From G963663495 sp963663495 (GTDB lineage Bacteria; Bacteroidota; Rhodothermia; Rhodothermales; Bin80): a DNA stretch of 64,000 nt. The position numbers and the translations under genes are program-made. Where the stretch lies: assembly GCA_963663495.1 (NCBI GenBank), contig OY760427.1:372001-436000 (forward strand), in the 5' to 3' direction. Each line of letters opens with the position of its first letter. The first letter of the stretch is position 1. Below are positions 1 to 11,000 of this stretch, in pieces. The notes beneath the pieces were generated by a model. That model searched no databases, was not told where the DNA came from, and saw nothing but the letters and a program-made list of their open reading frames with translations.

Positions 1-1
1 G

Positions 2-1075
2 CTTGGCATGGCTGCACTGGAGGACAAGATCGTCCAGAGGGCTGTGGTGGAACGTATACTGACTCCGATTTTCGAGGAGGAGTTTGTGGGTTTCAGCTAT
101 GGGTTCCGGCCGAAGCGCAGCGCGCACGACGCGTTGGATGCTTTGGCATACGTGATAGAGCGTCGCAAGGTCAACTACATTGTGGACGCCGACATTCGCA
201 AGTTCTTTGACACGGTAAACCAGGAGTGGCTTATCCGCTTCTTGGAGCATCGTATTGCGGATAAGCGGGTGATTCGGTTGATCATCAAGTGGTTGAAGGC
301 GGGCGTGATGGTAGATGGGATGTGGCGGGATAGTGAGGAGGGTACACCGCAGGGTGCGGTGATTTCCCCTATACTGGCCAACATTTATCTTCATTACGTG
401 TTGGATCTTTGGACCGATGCATGGCGCAAGTCACAGCGGAGTGCGGGGGAGGTCTACATCATTCGTTATGCGGATGATTTCGTGGTGTGTTTCCAGTACG
501 AGGGGACAGCGCAACGTTATCTGCGTGCACTGCGGGATCGGCTTGATACGTTCGGGTTGAGACTGCATCCGGGGAAGACTCGTCTGATTGAATTCGGGCG
601 ACATGCCGAGGAAGATCGCAGGAAGCGTGGTGAGGGTCGACCGGAGACATTCGACTTTCTGGGATTTACGCATTACTGTCGTAGAGATCGGAGGGGGCGA
701 TTTAGTCTTGGTCGTAAGCCGATAGCCAAGCGTATGGCTCGTTTTCTGAAGCGCGTGAAGGGGCAGCTGATTCGCCGCATGCACCGCCCGGTGCATGAGA
801 CGGGGAAATGGTTGGGGCGGGTGCTCAACGGATGGTTGAATTACTATGCCGTACCGACGAGTTACCGGTACCTTGCGAGCTGCTACATCCGGCTGTACTG
901 GATATGGATGCGTGTGTTACGACGACGTTCCCAGCGGGATCGTACGACGTGGGACACGATGGACAAGCTCACTGCGATACACTGGCCGAAGTTGGAGATC
1001 CGGCACCCATGGCCTTCCACACGATTCACCGTTAAGCGCGCTGGCGCGACCCAAGGGAGGAGCCGGATGCGTTAA
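2..1075 (+). CDS. ltrA: Group II intron reverse transcriptase/maturase (5' end outside window)
   Basis: This is an intron-encoded protein that splices its own group II intron and copies it into new DNA sites. The frame is open from the window edge, so the N-terminus is missing. Reverse transcriptase blocks are clear: GFRPKRSAHDAL, the metal-binding DADIRKFFD and the active-site YADD at about residues 154-157 counted from the first visible Met. The maturase (X) domain follows, with GWLNYYAVPTSYRYL, and the end has the WPKLEIRHPWPSTRF pattern. No HNH endonuclease domain follows, as in endonuclease-less bacterial group II lineages. The stop codon lies inside the intron's own domain V (see next feature). 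Likely intact apart from the window edge. Confidence 0.93.
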   Translation, partial: LGMAALEDKIVQRAVVERILTPIFEEEFVGFSYGFRPKRSAHDALDALAYVIERRKVNYIVDADIRKFFDTVNQEWLIRFLEHRIADKRVIRLIIKWLKAGVMVDGMWRDSEEGTPQGAVISPILANIYLHYVLDLWTDAWRKSQRSAGEVYIIRYADDFVVCFQYEGTAQRYLRALRDRLDTFGLRLHPGKTRLIEFGRHAEEDRRKRGEGRPETFDFLGFTHYCRRDRRGRFSLGRKPIAKRMARFLKRVKGQLIRRMHRPVHETGKWLGRVLNGWLNYYAVPTSYRYLASCYIRLYWIWMRVLRRRSQRDRTTWDTMDKLTAIHWPKLEIRHPWPSTRFTVKRAGATQGRSRMR

Positions 1076-1125
1076 CGCGCACGTCCGGATCTGTCCGGGG
1101 GGCCCGGGGCGACTCGGGTCCCTAC
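1055..1125 (+). ncRNA. Group II intron 3' end, domains V and VI
   Basis: GAGCCGGATGCG pairs with CGCACGTCCGGATC across a short loop, the typical domain V hairpin. A GC-rich domain VI hairpin follows and ends in CCCTAC, the usual YAY/CTAC-type intron 3' end at about 1125. The reverse transcriptase stop codon sits in the domain V loop. The same domain V/VI reappears almost unchanged at 23052-23116. Confidence 0.8.
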
Positions 1126-1131
1126 CGGTAT

Positions 1132-1147
1132 GTGCGCCAGGCTAACT
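1132..1147 (+). other. Truncated 5' end of a second group II intron
   Basis: GTGCGCCAGGCTAACT has the GUGCG-type 5' end of a group II intron and nearly matches the 5' end of the intron at 22416. It starts six bases after the 3' end of the first intron and is cut after 16 bases where the next insertion element begins. Confidence 0.5.
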
Positions 1148-3300
1148 CTACCGTTCAACCGGTATCCCTACTTAACATTGTAATTCATGCCGCTTAGATT
1201 GGCGGCATGGTGGTTCAACATCAGATTCTGAAGACACTGCGTGCTGCTCCATGTGAGTTGACAGAGGTCATGGAGCAGCATCCTGACGATGGTCGCACAG
1301 CGATAAGTCGCCGTGTGAGTGAAGCGTTTGGCTTTTATGATGCCTTAGGGCGTGTGCAGCACAGCAGTTGTTTGCAGGCGCTCAAGACACTCGAAGCCGA
1401 GGGTGCGCTGTCCTTGCCTGCACCGAAGCGCGTGGTCCGAGGCGCTGTGCCTCGTTTGTTGGACGAACCGGTACCTGCGCCTGTTGGAGTGCCGACGTTG
1501 CTCAAGGATGTGCGCGGCCTGGAGTTGGAATTGGTAGAAGATGCCGGGCAGCGTGCGATCTGGAATACGCTTGTGGAGGCCGAGCATCCGATGTGTGCGC
1601 CACGGTTTGCCGGACGGCAGTTGCGCTATCTTGTCGGGAGCGAGCATGGCTACATCGGAGCGATAGGCTTTGCGGCTGCGGGGCTGTATCTGAAGGCGCG
1701 CGACAGATGGATGGCGTGGTCGGACGAGCAGCGTGAGGACTACCGGGACCATGTCGTGGGTTTGAATCGGTTCCTGATTCGCTCCATGGTGCGGATCAGG
1801 AACCTTGCCAGCCATACACTGGGGAAGGTATTGCGTTGTTTTCCGGAGGATTTTGAGAACCGTTACGGGTATGTGCCGTGGGTGATAGAGACCTTTGTGG
1901 GCTCCGAACATCGCGGCACGTGTTTTCGGGCTGCGGGGTTTCAGTGTGTGGGGAAAACCAAGGGGCGTGGGCGTCATGCTCCTGGTAATGCATGCACCAA
2001 GGGAAAGAAGGCGGTTTTCGTGTATGATCTGAGTGGTGATTGGAGGCAGGAGCTTGGAGTGCCGGTTGTGGAGGCGTATCCCGAGCTTGAGGTGGGTGCG
2101 GGGCTGGCCAGTGATACATGGGCAGAACAGGAGTTTGGTGGAGCGCCGCTGGGGGACAAACGCCGTTCGGACCGGTTGGTACATAGCGTAAACATGCTTT
2201 CACGCACTCCAGGAGAATTGATCACGGCCAATCTGGACGCTGATCGGGCGGGGATACTACCGTTTTTTGGAGAAAGCGGCCGAGAACGAGATCACGCAGG
2301 AGAAGATTTTGCAGCCGCATCGTGATCGCACGATAGAGCGGATGCGTACGCAACGGACGGTGCTGTGCATCCAGGATGGCACGGACATCAGCTACAGTAC
2401 TCGTCCGGCGTGCGAGGGGTTGGATGTGATAGGGCACAATCAGACCACATCAAAGGCAAAAGGAGTGCATTTGCACGCTACGCTGGCGGTGGGTGAGGAC
2501 GGTGTGCCGTTGGGGATCTTACGCTGTGCCTATACAACCGACCAAGAGGCTCCTGCTCCTAAGACACAGTTATGGATAGACGGCGTGCGGGACATAGCGG
2601 AAGCCGCCTCGCATCTGAGCGGTCGTACCCGTGTGCTGTGTGTCATGGACCGCGAGGCGGATGTGTTTGCGATCCTGGCGCAGCAGCGCAGGGCAGGGCG
2701 TGTGGACATATTGGTGCGAGCCAAGGTGAATCGGCTATTGGGTAAAAAGTCTCCCAAGTTGTTTGCGACCATGCGGTCGGGCAGTCCGGCAGGACACATG
2801 GAAGTGCCGATTGTGCGTTTGAGCCGCCGCGTGAAGTCAGGTCGAGTCAAGCATAAGGGGCGGTCGGGCCGTCTGGCGCGGATGCAGGTACGTTTCCGCC
2901 GCCTATGGGTATGCGGCAGGCCAAGAGTCTGCACACTGCCATTACGATCTGTATGGTGATGGCGTGGCGCCTGCTATTGATGACGCTTCTGGGGCGCGAG
3001 GAACCCGAAGCGTCGCCGGAAGGATTGATTGATGAGATGGAACTGCGCCTGTTGCACGAGCTTGCCGACGAGTTTGGACTGCCGCCTCCAAAGACACTCG
3101 GGGCTGCTATTCGGGTGGTGGCCGTCTTTGGTGGCTATATGGATCGGAAGAAAGACCGGCCTCCAGGCTCCAAGGTAATCTGGCGCGGCTACAGCCGGTT
3201 GGAGATAGGGGCCAAGACCTTTGCCGTCCTTGAGAAGCGATACCATATGATACGGAGAGAGGTCCTCATCGTTAAGCGAGAATGACGAGCACGCGAAGCA
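1148..3300 (+). mobile_element. DruA/Tn5-like insertion element, subfamily B, decayed copy
   Basis: The left boundary is set by comparison with a second copy at 54875-55530, which shares sequence (reverse complement) up to the CTACCG at about 1149 and then diverges. Only the transposase pseudogene is recognisable inside. The right end was not resolved; sequence beyond about 3300 has no match elsewhere in the window. Confidence 0.6.
1207..3285 (+). pseudogene. IS4/Tn5-like transposase with N-terminal DruA-like (DUF4338) domain, frameshifted and internally deleted
   Basis: Three reading-frame pieces (1207-2325, about 2267-2959, 2905-3285) add up to a homologue of the intact 769-aa protein at 52319-54628. 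Piece one holds an N-terminal winged-helix-like part, the DruA-like block (YLVGSEHGYIGAIGF...WMAWSDEQR) and the Tn5-type DNA-binding start (WAEQEFGGAPLGDKRR). Piece two holds two catalytic aspartates (CIQDGTD, VMDREAD). Piece three is the C-terminus. A frameshift near 2270 and a deletion near 2905 that removes the YREK region with the third catalytic acid make it inactive. Its N-terminus (MVVQHQILKTLRAAPCEL) differs from the other copies, so it is a separate subfamily. Confidence 0.85.
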
Positions 3301-3933
3301 ACAAACGTACCCATAGCAGGGAGTGATACCTGCCCCCCAGCGTCGTTGCCGCGCCAACGTTTAGTGCGATGGCAACGGGGATTCGGAAGAGAATTGTAAA
3401 GACGCCAGAGCTACCGGGCGTTATAGCGCCGACGTATGTCCATCGCATAGGCAAGCGCCTCGCGCATGCCAAACGATGCTACGCTTCCCGCATCCCCGGT
3501 GCAAGCATCACTCCGGTCCGAGGGCTCCGCACCTCTTGAAAGAACCAATCACCACACCGAACTTGCAAGAACAGATAAATATTATACAGTGTCAGGTATC
3601 TGAACTGGGCACGCGGTAGGGATAGGTCTGTGCTTACCTCCTGATTTTCTCTGCCTAAGGCTCGTGCTATCAGCACGAGGGGCTATGTCATTGATTTTGC
3701 GGCGATCAGCGAATCGCGGTAACCGCATTGTTATGTCCGCCCGAGGAACGCGGCACATTGACACCGCTCTTGTGCCGATCCGCACAAGGAATTGCGCTCA
3801 GCCACCGATCTGTACCTTACCTTGTTACCCGGATCTGGTGCTGTTGCCCCACAAAACCACATAACAACGTGCTAACCGACCCAGTTGACACCCCCTCTTG
3901 TCAAGCAAGCTAGCTAATGTGGGCGGTAGGCAG
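3301..3933. other. Stretch without a recognisable gene
   Basis: Only short overlapping open frames on both strands. None has a recognisable motif or a convincing ribosome binding site. It separates the decayed transposase from the CRISPR array and may be degraded insertion-element DNA. Confidence 0.5.
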
Positions 3934-4856
3934 CCCTGGTAGGCGGGGCGGTCCGTGCGAGTATATGCCTGTCGGCCAAAATCAGTTACAGCCATAACTT
4001 TCAATCCCCTGGTAGGCGGGGCGGTCCGTGCGAGATCATCCGTATCCAGCTCAAAGGTCACTGGGCAAGAGCTTTCAATCCCCTAGTAGGCGGGCGGTCC
4101 GTGCGAGCAATCCCATGACCATTCGTCAGATACTCTTCGGGTTCACCTTTCAATCCCCTAGTAGGTGGGGCGGTCCGTGCGAGGCGAAAGGATACTCTGT
4201 CAAAGAGACAGAGTACAAGACTTTCAATCCCCTAGTAGGCGGGGCGGTCCGTGCGAGAGTATTTCTGCACAGTAAGAGTATAAGCAGGTCATACACTTTC
4301 AATCCCCTAGTAGGCGGGGCGGTCCGTGCGAGGATTCATCCGCATCAACGAACCAGGACTCCGGGAATACTCTTTCAATCCCCTAGTAGGCGGGGCGGTC
4401 CGTGCGAGCACGCGACGGTGGAGGACGTGCGAGGCAAGCACGTATTCTTTCAATCCCCTAGTAGGCGGGGCGGTCCGTGCGAGCATCGACAACCTGATGT
4501 ACACCGTTCCGGTCCTTGAACTTTCAATCCCCTAGTAGGCGGGGCGGTCCGTGCGAGACCTTGACGCCGTGTTCCTGGATACCTTCCAGGAAGACTTTCA
4601 ATCCCCTAGTAGGCGGGGCGGTCCGTGCGAGACCGTGTAGTTATCCGTGGTAGCACGTACAACTACGCCTCTTTCAATCCCCTAGTAGGCGGGGCGGTCC
4701 GTGCGAGCCAAGAAGATTGGGACGGACTCGACACGGTCTTCCTGGACTTTCAATCCCCTAGTAGGCGGGGCGGTCCGTGCGAGCCAGCCTACTGAAGGCC
4801 GGCATCCAGGCACCGTTTGCTTTCAATCCCCTAGTAGGCGGGGCGGTCCGTGCGAG
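3934..4856 (-). CRISPR. Orphan CRISPR array, 13 repeats (first one truncated), 12 spacers
   Basis: A 37-bp repeat beginning CTTTCAATCC and ending GTGCGAG recurs from 3998 to 4856 with spacers of about 36-39 bp. A partial repeat at 3934-3961 lacks its first bases. Read on the minus strand the repeat ends GGGGATTGAAAG, the 3' tag common in type I and some type III systems, so transcription is probably right to left. Mutated repeats (3934, 3998, 4072 with a 1-bp deletion, one with GGTGGG) all lie at the left, which fits a leader-distal left end and a leader right of 4856. No cas gene is present anywhere in the window. Confidence 0.96.
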
Positions 4857-5265
4857 AGTACCCTATGGTTCTCGTCCAGACGATAGAATAGCGGCTCACA
4901 AGCGTCACAGCATCGCACGCAGTATGTTGCTGAAAATACGACACGTAGCAGAATGATGCCCTGATCGCTGGCGCAAAGATCTGCCAACGGAACAATGACC
5001 CCAACGCCAGTTTTCGTAACCGAACAACCCAAGATAATACGAACGCGATCAAAAGGCAACATCAACCCGATTCAAGATCCCTCATCAGACATAAGGCCCG
5101 AACATACAAGCGTTTATACTCATTCGTAACTAAGCCACTGCGCATATGCCTTTGGACGTTACGAATCCGGCCCTATGCTATGAAAACGTGCTCTTCGCCA
5201 ATTGACATGTCGTCACCACTATGACCAAAATACTCCCTGCGATTATCGCACCCGGCACACAACAT
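4857..5265. promoter_or_regulatory. Candidate CRISPR leader and intergenic DNA
   Basis: This sequence adjoins the best-conserved repeats and contains no convincing gene, so the leader and array promoter, if functional, should lie here on the minus strand. No clear -10/-35 pair was identified. It ends at the left end of the IS1182-like element. Confidence 0.4.
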
Positions 5266-6860
5266 GAGCCTTTTGCAAAACTCTTGAATCGGGGTGTTTT
5301 TGTCTGAAGATGCGATTTCCTAAGATAGGGGGCTGGTCAGGTAGATTTGACTGCTCGGCGGGTGCAGATGGAGGATTCTACAGGCCATGAAAATGTGTGC
5401 TAGCAAGCACACTTGAGGGACTGGAACCTCCGTGTTAGGTATCTTTGGAGGAGAAACCAAACTCGCAATAAACGAAGGTTCTCATCTCCCTCAATTCTAA
5501 GTTAAGCGGTTTCTGGATCAACTGCCAACGGGAGCTTTTCCCCTGGGTGGAGGAAACGATTGGCCCCTTGGAGGGGCGCCATAAGAAGCTGCTCTCGGTA
5601 CTGGAGATGGTGTGAGTTGAGCGCTTTCTGCCCAGTGCTCAGGACGGTATACCCGGGCGTCCGTTGAAGAGCCGTGCTGCCCTTGCGCGGGCGTTCCTGG
5701 CGAAGATGGTGTTCAATATGGATACGACCAGAGCGTTGGTGGAGCGGTTGCGTTCGGATCCGACGCTGCGGCGTTTGTGCGGTTGGCATCGGTTGGAGGA
5801 TGTGCCGAGTGAGGCGACCTTTTCACGTGCGTTCAGGGAATTTTCAGAGGCGGAATTGCCGACGCGTGTACATGAGGCTCTGATAAAGGAGGGGTATTCG
5901 GAGCAGTTGGTGGGGCACCTATCGCGTGATTCGACCGCAATAGCAGCGCGAGAGAAGCCGGTACTGAAAAAGGAGTCGGAGCGTCCAGTAGAGTGCAAAT
6001 CATCGCATCCTACCAAGGATGAAAAGCCTCCGAAGGAGTTGCCGCGGCTGGTGTGCCAGCGTACCATGGGGATAGAGGAGATGTTGGAGGAGTTACCGAA
6101 GCGATGTACGGTAGGCGTTAAGCGCAATGCGAAGGGACATACGCAGAAATGGACGGGGTACAAGTTGCACATGGATGTGGCCGACGGAGGCGTACCGATC
6201 AGCGGTTTTGTTTGCTCTGCATCATTGCATGATAGCCAGGCGGCGATTCCGTTGGCTACGATATCTCAACTGCGGGTACGCAATTTGTATGATCTGATGG
6301 ACAGTGCATACGACGCGAAGCAGATTCACGAGCACAGTAAAGGCTTGGGGCACATGCCGATTATCGACCATAATCCGCGACGCAAAGGTAAGGCGGCGCT
6401 TATCCGCGAGAAACGGCCCAGCGAGCATCCGGATTGGTGTTGCCTGAGGATGTTCGTTACAGGGAGCGTTCAACGGTTGAGCGAGCCTTCGGGCGGCTCA
6501 AGGATGAGTTTGGTGGTCGTAATGTCCGCGTGCGTGGGCACAAGAAGGTGACATGCCACTTGATGTTCGGCGTGCTGGTACTGACGGTAGATCAGCTGTT
6601 GCGTATGGTGCAATAGAGACAGGAATCCAGACGTAAATTGCGCTAATCGGGTTTTGTGCGAAGCAGGAGCCGGGCATAGGTGTGTCCAGAAAGCACGGAT
6701 TGTGTCCCGAATTCATCCCCCCGGGAAGCCTTCATCGCCTATACATCTGGATCCAAAGGCAACACATGCCAATGCTCCCGGCGTAATGTCGAAAAACCCG
6801 AAAATTTGGGCATTTTGGTCGCCACCACCGCCGAATACACCGGGGTTTTGCAAAAGGCTC
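5266..6860 (+). mobile_element. IS1182-like insertion sequence with terminal repeats and 5-bp TSD
   Basis: The left end is GAGCCTTTTGCAAAAC and the right end is its exact inverse (GTTTTGCAAAAGGCTC, 6845-6860). AACAT flanks both sides (5261-5265 and 6861-6865), a 5-bp target duplication. One transposase pseudogene is inside. The last 200 bp recur as a solo fragment at about 33000-33206. Confidence 0.85.
5502..6616 (+). pseudogene. IS5/IS1182-type DDE transposase, broken
   Basis: Coding similarity runs from a DUF772-like N-terminus (RELFPWVEETIGPLEG, ERFLPSAQDGIPGRPLKSRA) through the DDE domain (GHLSRDSTAIAAREKP with the first Asp, DLMDSAYDAKQI with the second) to the C-terminal ERAFGRLKDEFGGR. 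An in-frame TGA at about 5616 interrupts the N-terminus, and a frameshift near 6435 separates the third catalytic Glu (RERSTVERAFGRLK). Both make it non-functional even though its terminal repeats are intact. Confidence 0.82.
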
Positions 6861-6899
6861 AACATGTATATGGCAACGCGATCCTCACTCGTATCAATA

Positions 6900-7417
6900 G
6901 AGGGGTCGGTTGAGCAAAGCGGACAAGGAGAGGGAATCCGATCCGAAGTTTGTGGAGGGGCGTCGTCAGCATCCGGCGGTGGAGTCGGAGATCAACAATT
7001 TGAATCATCGGGGTCTGGGTTTGATACAGACCCGTGGCAAGGAAGGCTTTGTGCGCACGGTGGCGCTGATAGTGGTAGCGGCGAATGTTCACCGTATCGG
7101 GCAGATGGTGAAGCAGAACGAGGAGCGACGAAGGCGGTGCGAGCCGGCCCGCAAACGCGCGGCGTAGGGACTCGCGCGAGCATCTTCAGCACAAAATCAA
7201 GGTAGTCTGCAAGGGCGAGAGGCCAACGTGTGTTCATGCCTCGGCGATGGAGGCCAAAAACACGTCAAAACCACCGGATTGCCGGTGTGAGCGGACAAAG
7301 TCAGCGACGTTATCGTCGAAAAATCCTTGCTGACTGTCCTTCCGGATCCCCAATTCGGATTCCAGCCCCCGGCTAGTCCAAGAATCACTCAGAAAAGCCT
7401 ACTTTTCTGGCAAACAC
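6900..7417 (+). mobile_element. ISNCY element, right-end fragment
   Basis: Nearly identical to the right end of the full ISNCY element at 55816-57736, including the terminal TTTTCTGGCAAACAC at 7403-7417. Everything left of about 6900 is missing. The fragment sits inside a tnpB gene, whose N-terminal part starts at the next base. Confidence 0.8.
6910..7167 (+). pseudogene. ISNCY transposase, C-terminal fragment
   Basis: About 85 codons match the last 85 residues of the transposase at 56051-57475 (SKADKERESDPKFVEG..., NNLNHRGLGLI). The catalytic part is absent, so it cannot act. Confidence 0.85.
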
Positions 7418-7686
7418 TATCTGACGACACCAAAGGAGTATTCAGGTAGCCACTCGACCGTACGGCGCAGCGCCGTGAACCGCTTTCCCAGCGAGAAGAA
7501 GCTTACCGAGGGAGGCTTCTCTCCAGCCTCTTTCGCTTTCTTGTACGCCTCGCTCTGCGCTGCGAGGATGGCATTCCACACAAACCTACACGCACCCGCT
7601 AATCCAGCAAGTTGCTTGGCGTTACTCCGACTTCCGGGCAACAGCCTGTATGTGATATTGCGGTATGCACTAACCGTTTCGGGCAT
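7418..7686 (-). pseudogene. TnpB (IS605 OrfB) N-terminal fragment
   Basis: The 89 codons from MPETVSAYRNITYRLLPG are nearly identical to the start of the intact tnpB at 20170-21405. The gene is cut by the right end of the ISNCY fragment, so the RuvC-like nuclease and zinc-finger parts are gone. The DNA just upstream of its start (to about 7705) also matches the other copy and marks the element's left end. Confidence 0.9.
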
Positions 7687-7716
7687 GGCACTGTGGTATA
7701 TAACTCCCTAATATAT

Positions 7717-7888
7717 GGCAATTATATATCATGCGTACCCACGTGTTGAGTTATTTGAAATAATTGCAGTATTTTCGTGAAAAGCGAGAACCGATTATGA
7801 AAAAATGGTGAAAGCCATCCTGTCTGCACCACCCAAGCACAAAGAGTAACTCCTGCGAAAACGCGTGGCACTCAGCCATATAACTCCC
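7717..7888. repeat. MITE-like element, copy 1 (diverged)
   Basis: About 172 bp that align along their length with the 171-bp element at 45372-45542: a shared core around AATAATTGCAGTATTTTCG, and a right end ACTCAGCCATATAACTCCC matching the other copy's right end. The left terminal repeat is degraded. There is no room for a transposase gene. Confidence 0.7.
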
Positions 7889-8095
7889 AAAAAATGCTTT
7901 TACGCGCGAAATCGTTGCCAGCGGTCACCAATGCCAGTGTCAGCAGCGGACAATCCGATCGGCGTGTTCTACCAGACTGGCTAGCGAACTTAGGTTTAGA
8001 TCCATACAGGCCAACGACATGAATATCGCAGGTTATCACCTTCCACGCTACATTACGATCGGAGGTGGCTATTTAGAAGACACTAACGGAGCGGA
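7889..8095 (+). promoter_or_regulatory. Upstream region of the giant repeat protein
   Basis: Non-coding DNA before the 2076-aa gene. A GGAG lies at 8089-8092, four bases before the ATG at 8096, and a stronger GGAGG at 8061-8065 has no start codon at the right distance. No confident promoter was recognised. Confidence 0.4.
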
Positions 8096-11000
8096 ATGCG
8101 ACAGAGCGGGCGGATTGTTTTGACATCACTTGATTGTTGGGCCATTAATGGCGTACGGAGATGCGTAGTGGTGCTGCTGGGCCTGCTTAGTGCTTCAGGA
8201 ATAACTCAGTTGGCCCAGGGTCAGGGTGGTGTGATGGAATCCGTGTCTCTGGCTCCCGCTACTGAGGCGGGCTTAAGCACGGGATCCAATCTGAAGGGAG
8301 TAGCGCCGCGTCTCCTGCCGTTCAGGACGGCGAGTGCGGAAGTTTCATCACGGGACACTGAATGTGAACAGGTACCCGGTCCAATTTGGCGTGAAGTACG
8401 AGAAGGGACCACTTGCTTGGCCTCATACAGGTGCCGTGCAACTTCTCGGAATGGGCCATACTTTTACATCCATCATGTTGACAGTACGGCTGAGCGAGGG
8501 AAAGATGTGCTGGTGACTGGCAAGGATAGTGTCGAAATTATCGGCCAGCATGAGTTTGCGGGTATTCGTTGGTTTGTGTCAGAGCCGACCGTAGATACAT
8601 ACGAAGCCCTCTCGGATGGTATACCTGAAGGAGATGAAGTTAAGAGTTGCTACTGCACTCGTTTCCGAGACGGACCGGTAGGGACTGAAAGCAATGCGCT
8701 AATGCGAATACTGGATGTCGATGGGTGGGCCGTGAGGGATACGATGGCCGCGGAAGCGGATGGCTTTATGCCATTCTTGTTGGAGTTCCAGCAACCGGTC
8801 GCCCGAGATCTTACCGTCAAATACAGAACGGAGGATGGTACGGCTACAGAAGGGACAGACTTTACCAATTGGGAGGGACGCGTTACGGTTAAGAAGGGCG
8901 ATATGAGCGCTGATATCCGGGTACCAATACTGGGTGATCAAATTCCCGAAGATACAGAGACATTTAACCTGATTACACATTCAGACCAGTTTGCAGGCAT
9001 TCCGGAGCAGAAGGCCATTGGCACTATTGTTGGTGAACCCCATCTTGTACTGGATCCGTCTCCACTGACTGTGAAAGAAGGGGGCCAGGCAACGTACACC
9101 GTAGCCTTAGGAATGCAGCCTATCGGTGATGTAACAGTGGCGATAACGGGGTATGCAGGGACGGACCTGACACTCGGCAAGACGAGTCTAACATTCACGC
9201 CTGTGGATTGGAACAACCCGCAAACCGTGGAGATGATGGCCCTTCAGGATGCCGACACGGACAATGACACAGTGACGCTCATCCATACCGCTTCGGGCGC
9301 AGCGGACTATGCCGGTGTGAAGCAAGACCTAAGGGTGACGGTAACGGACATTCACGTAGTAAGGCTGCAAGTTGCACCCCGCCAGCTGGATTTGGTGGAA
9401 GGGGGGTCCGGCAAGGACTTTGCAGTAAAGCTGGGCTCGGCTCCTGCAGGGGGAGATGTGACGGTTGCGGTGAGCATTCCACCAAGACTGGCCGGAAAGG
9501 TATCGTTATCTGACGACAACTTGACCTTCACATCTTCCGATTGGGACGAAAACCAATCGGTAACCGTGGTGGCGGAGGACGATGGGGATGCAGACCCCGA
9601 AAAAGGGACTTTAGAACTCGCGGCAAGCGGAGGCGGGTATAATGACCAGACAGGTAATGTGGATGTTACCGTGGATGACGATGAGATAGTGCAATTGGTA
9701 GTGGATCCGACGACGTTAGGCTTGGTGGAAGGGGGTCCTGGAAAGGAGTTTAACGTAAGATTGGGCTCATCTCCTCCTGTGGGGGAAGATGTGACGGTGG
9801 CGGTGAGCGTTCCATCGGAGCTGGGCGGAAAGGTGTCGTTGTCTGACGACAACTTGACCTTTGCATCTTCCAATTGGAGCATCGATCAATCAGTAACCGT
9901 GACGGCGGAAGACGATGCGGATGCCAACGACGAAGCAGGGTCATTAGGTCTGCTGGCAAGCGGAGGCGGGTATGATGGCATTATTGGGAGAGAGTCGGTG
10001 GATGTAACAGACGACGACACACCGGGCTTGGTGTTGAGCAAGCTAAGCCTGACGATTCAAGAAGGGGGTTCCGGTGATTACACGGTGAAGCTGGCCACAC
10101 TGCCTGCGGAAGCAGTAACGGTTTCTATCACGGGTACGGGCGTAACTATGAGTCCCGTGAGCCTGACCTTTACGGGTGCAACTTGGGATACAGAGCAGAC
10201 GGTGACGGTGACGGCACCCTACGATGACGATGCGTCCAACGAGCGGATGGTACTTACCCACGCGGCTTCTGGTGGGGACTACGGCTCGGTGAGCAAGGAT
10301 TTGCCTGTGACAGTGACAGACGACGATACGCCGGGGTTACGTATTGAGCCGATGGCTTTAACCGTGGTTGAAGGGGCATCGGGCATGTATCGCGTAACAC
10401 TGGAGACAGAGCCGACCGGTATGGTGACGGTGACTATTGAAAGCGACAATAGTGACGTAACGACGAGCGCTGCTTCCCTGACATTCACTTCTGGTGATTG
10501 GGATACGGAACAGACGGTAACGGTGCGTGCGGCGGAAGACGCAGACACGGACGACGACAGTGCCACGCTTACGCACACTGCATCGGGAGGGGATTATGAT
10601 TCCGTGGGAGGGTCTGCTGTCGCGGTGAAGGTGAAGGATAATGATCCGGTGACAGGGTTGGTGGTATCGCCCACTTACCTGTCGGTACCAGAAGGGGCGG
10701 AAGAGCATTTTACGGTACGGCTACTTGCGGAGCCCACGCGGGCGGTGGATGTGCGGATCACGGGCGATGCGGGAACAGGATTAAGGGTAAGCCGAACTAT
10801 GCTGCGGTTTACATCGGAGGACTGGAGCGGACCAGTTACGGTGACAGTTCGTGCGGAAGAGGACGACGATGTGATAGACGCAAGTGTACAGCTCACCCTT
10901 ACAGCATCCGGGGGTGTATATGATGGCGAGACAGAGGATGTGGACATAGATATACGGGACAATGACGTAGCAGGGATCGTGCTGGCACCTGCCGATCTTA

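Noticed and set aside
4028..4519. Open frames running through the CRISPR array
   Set aside because: They are repeats and spacers read as protein; the repeated SFNPLVGGAVRAS-type peptide is simply the repeat translated.
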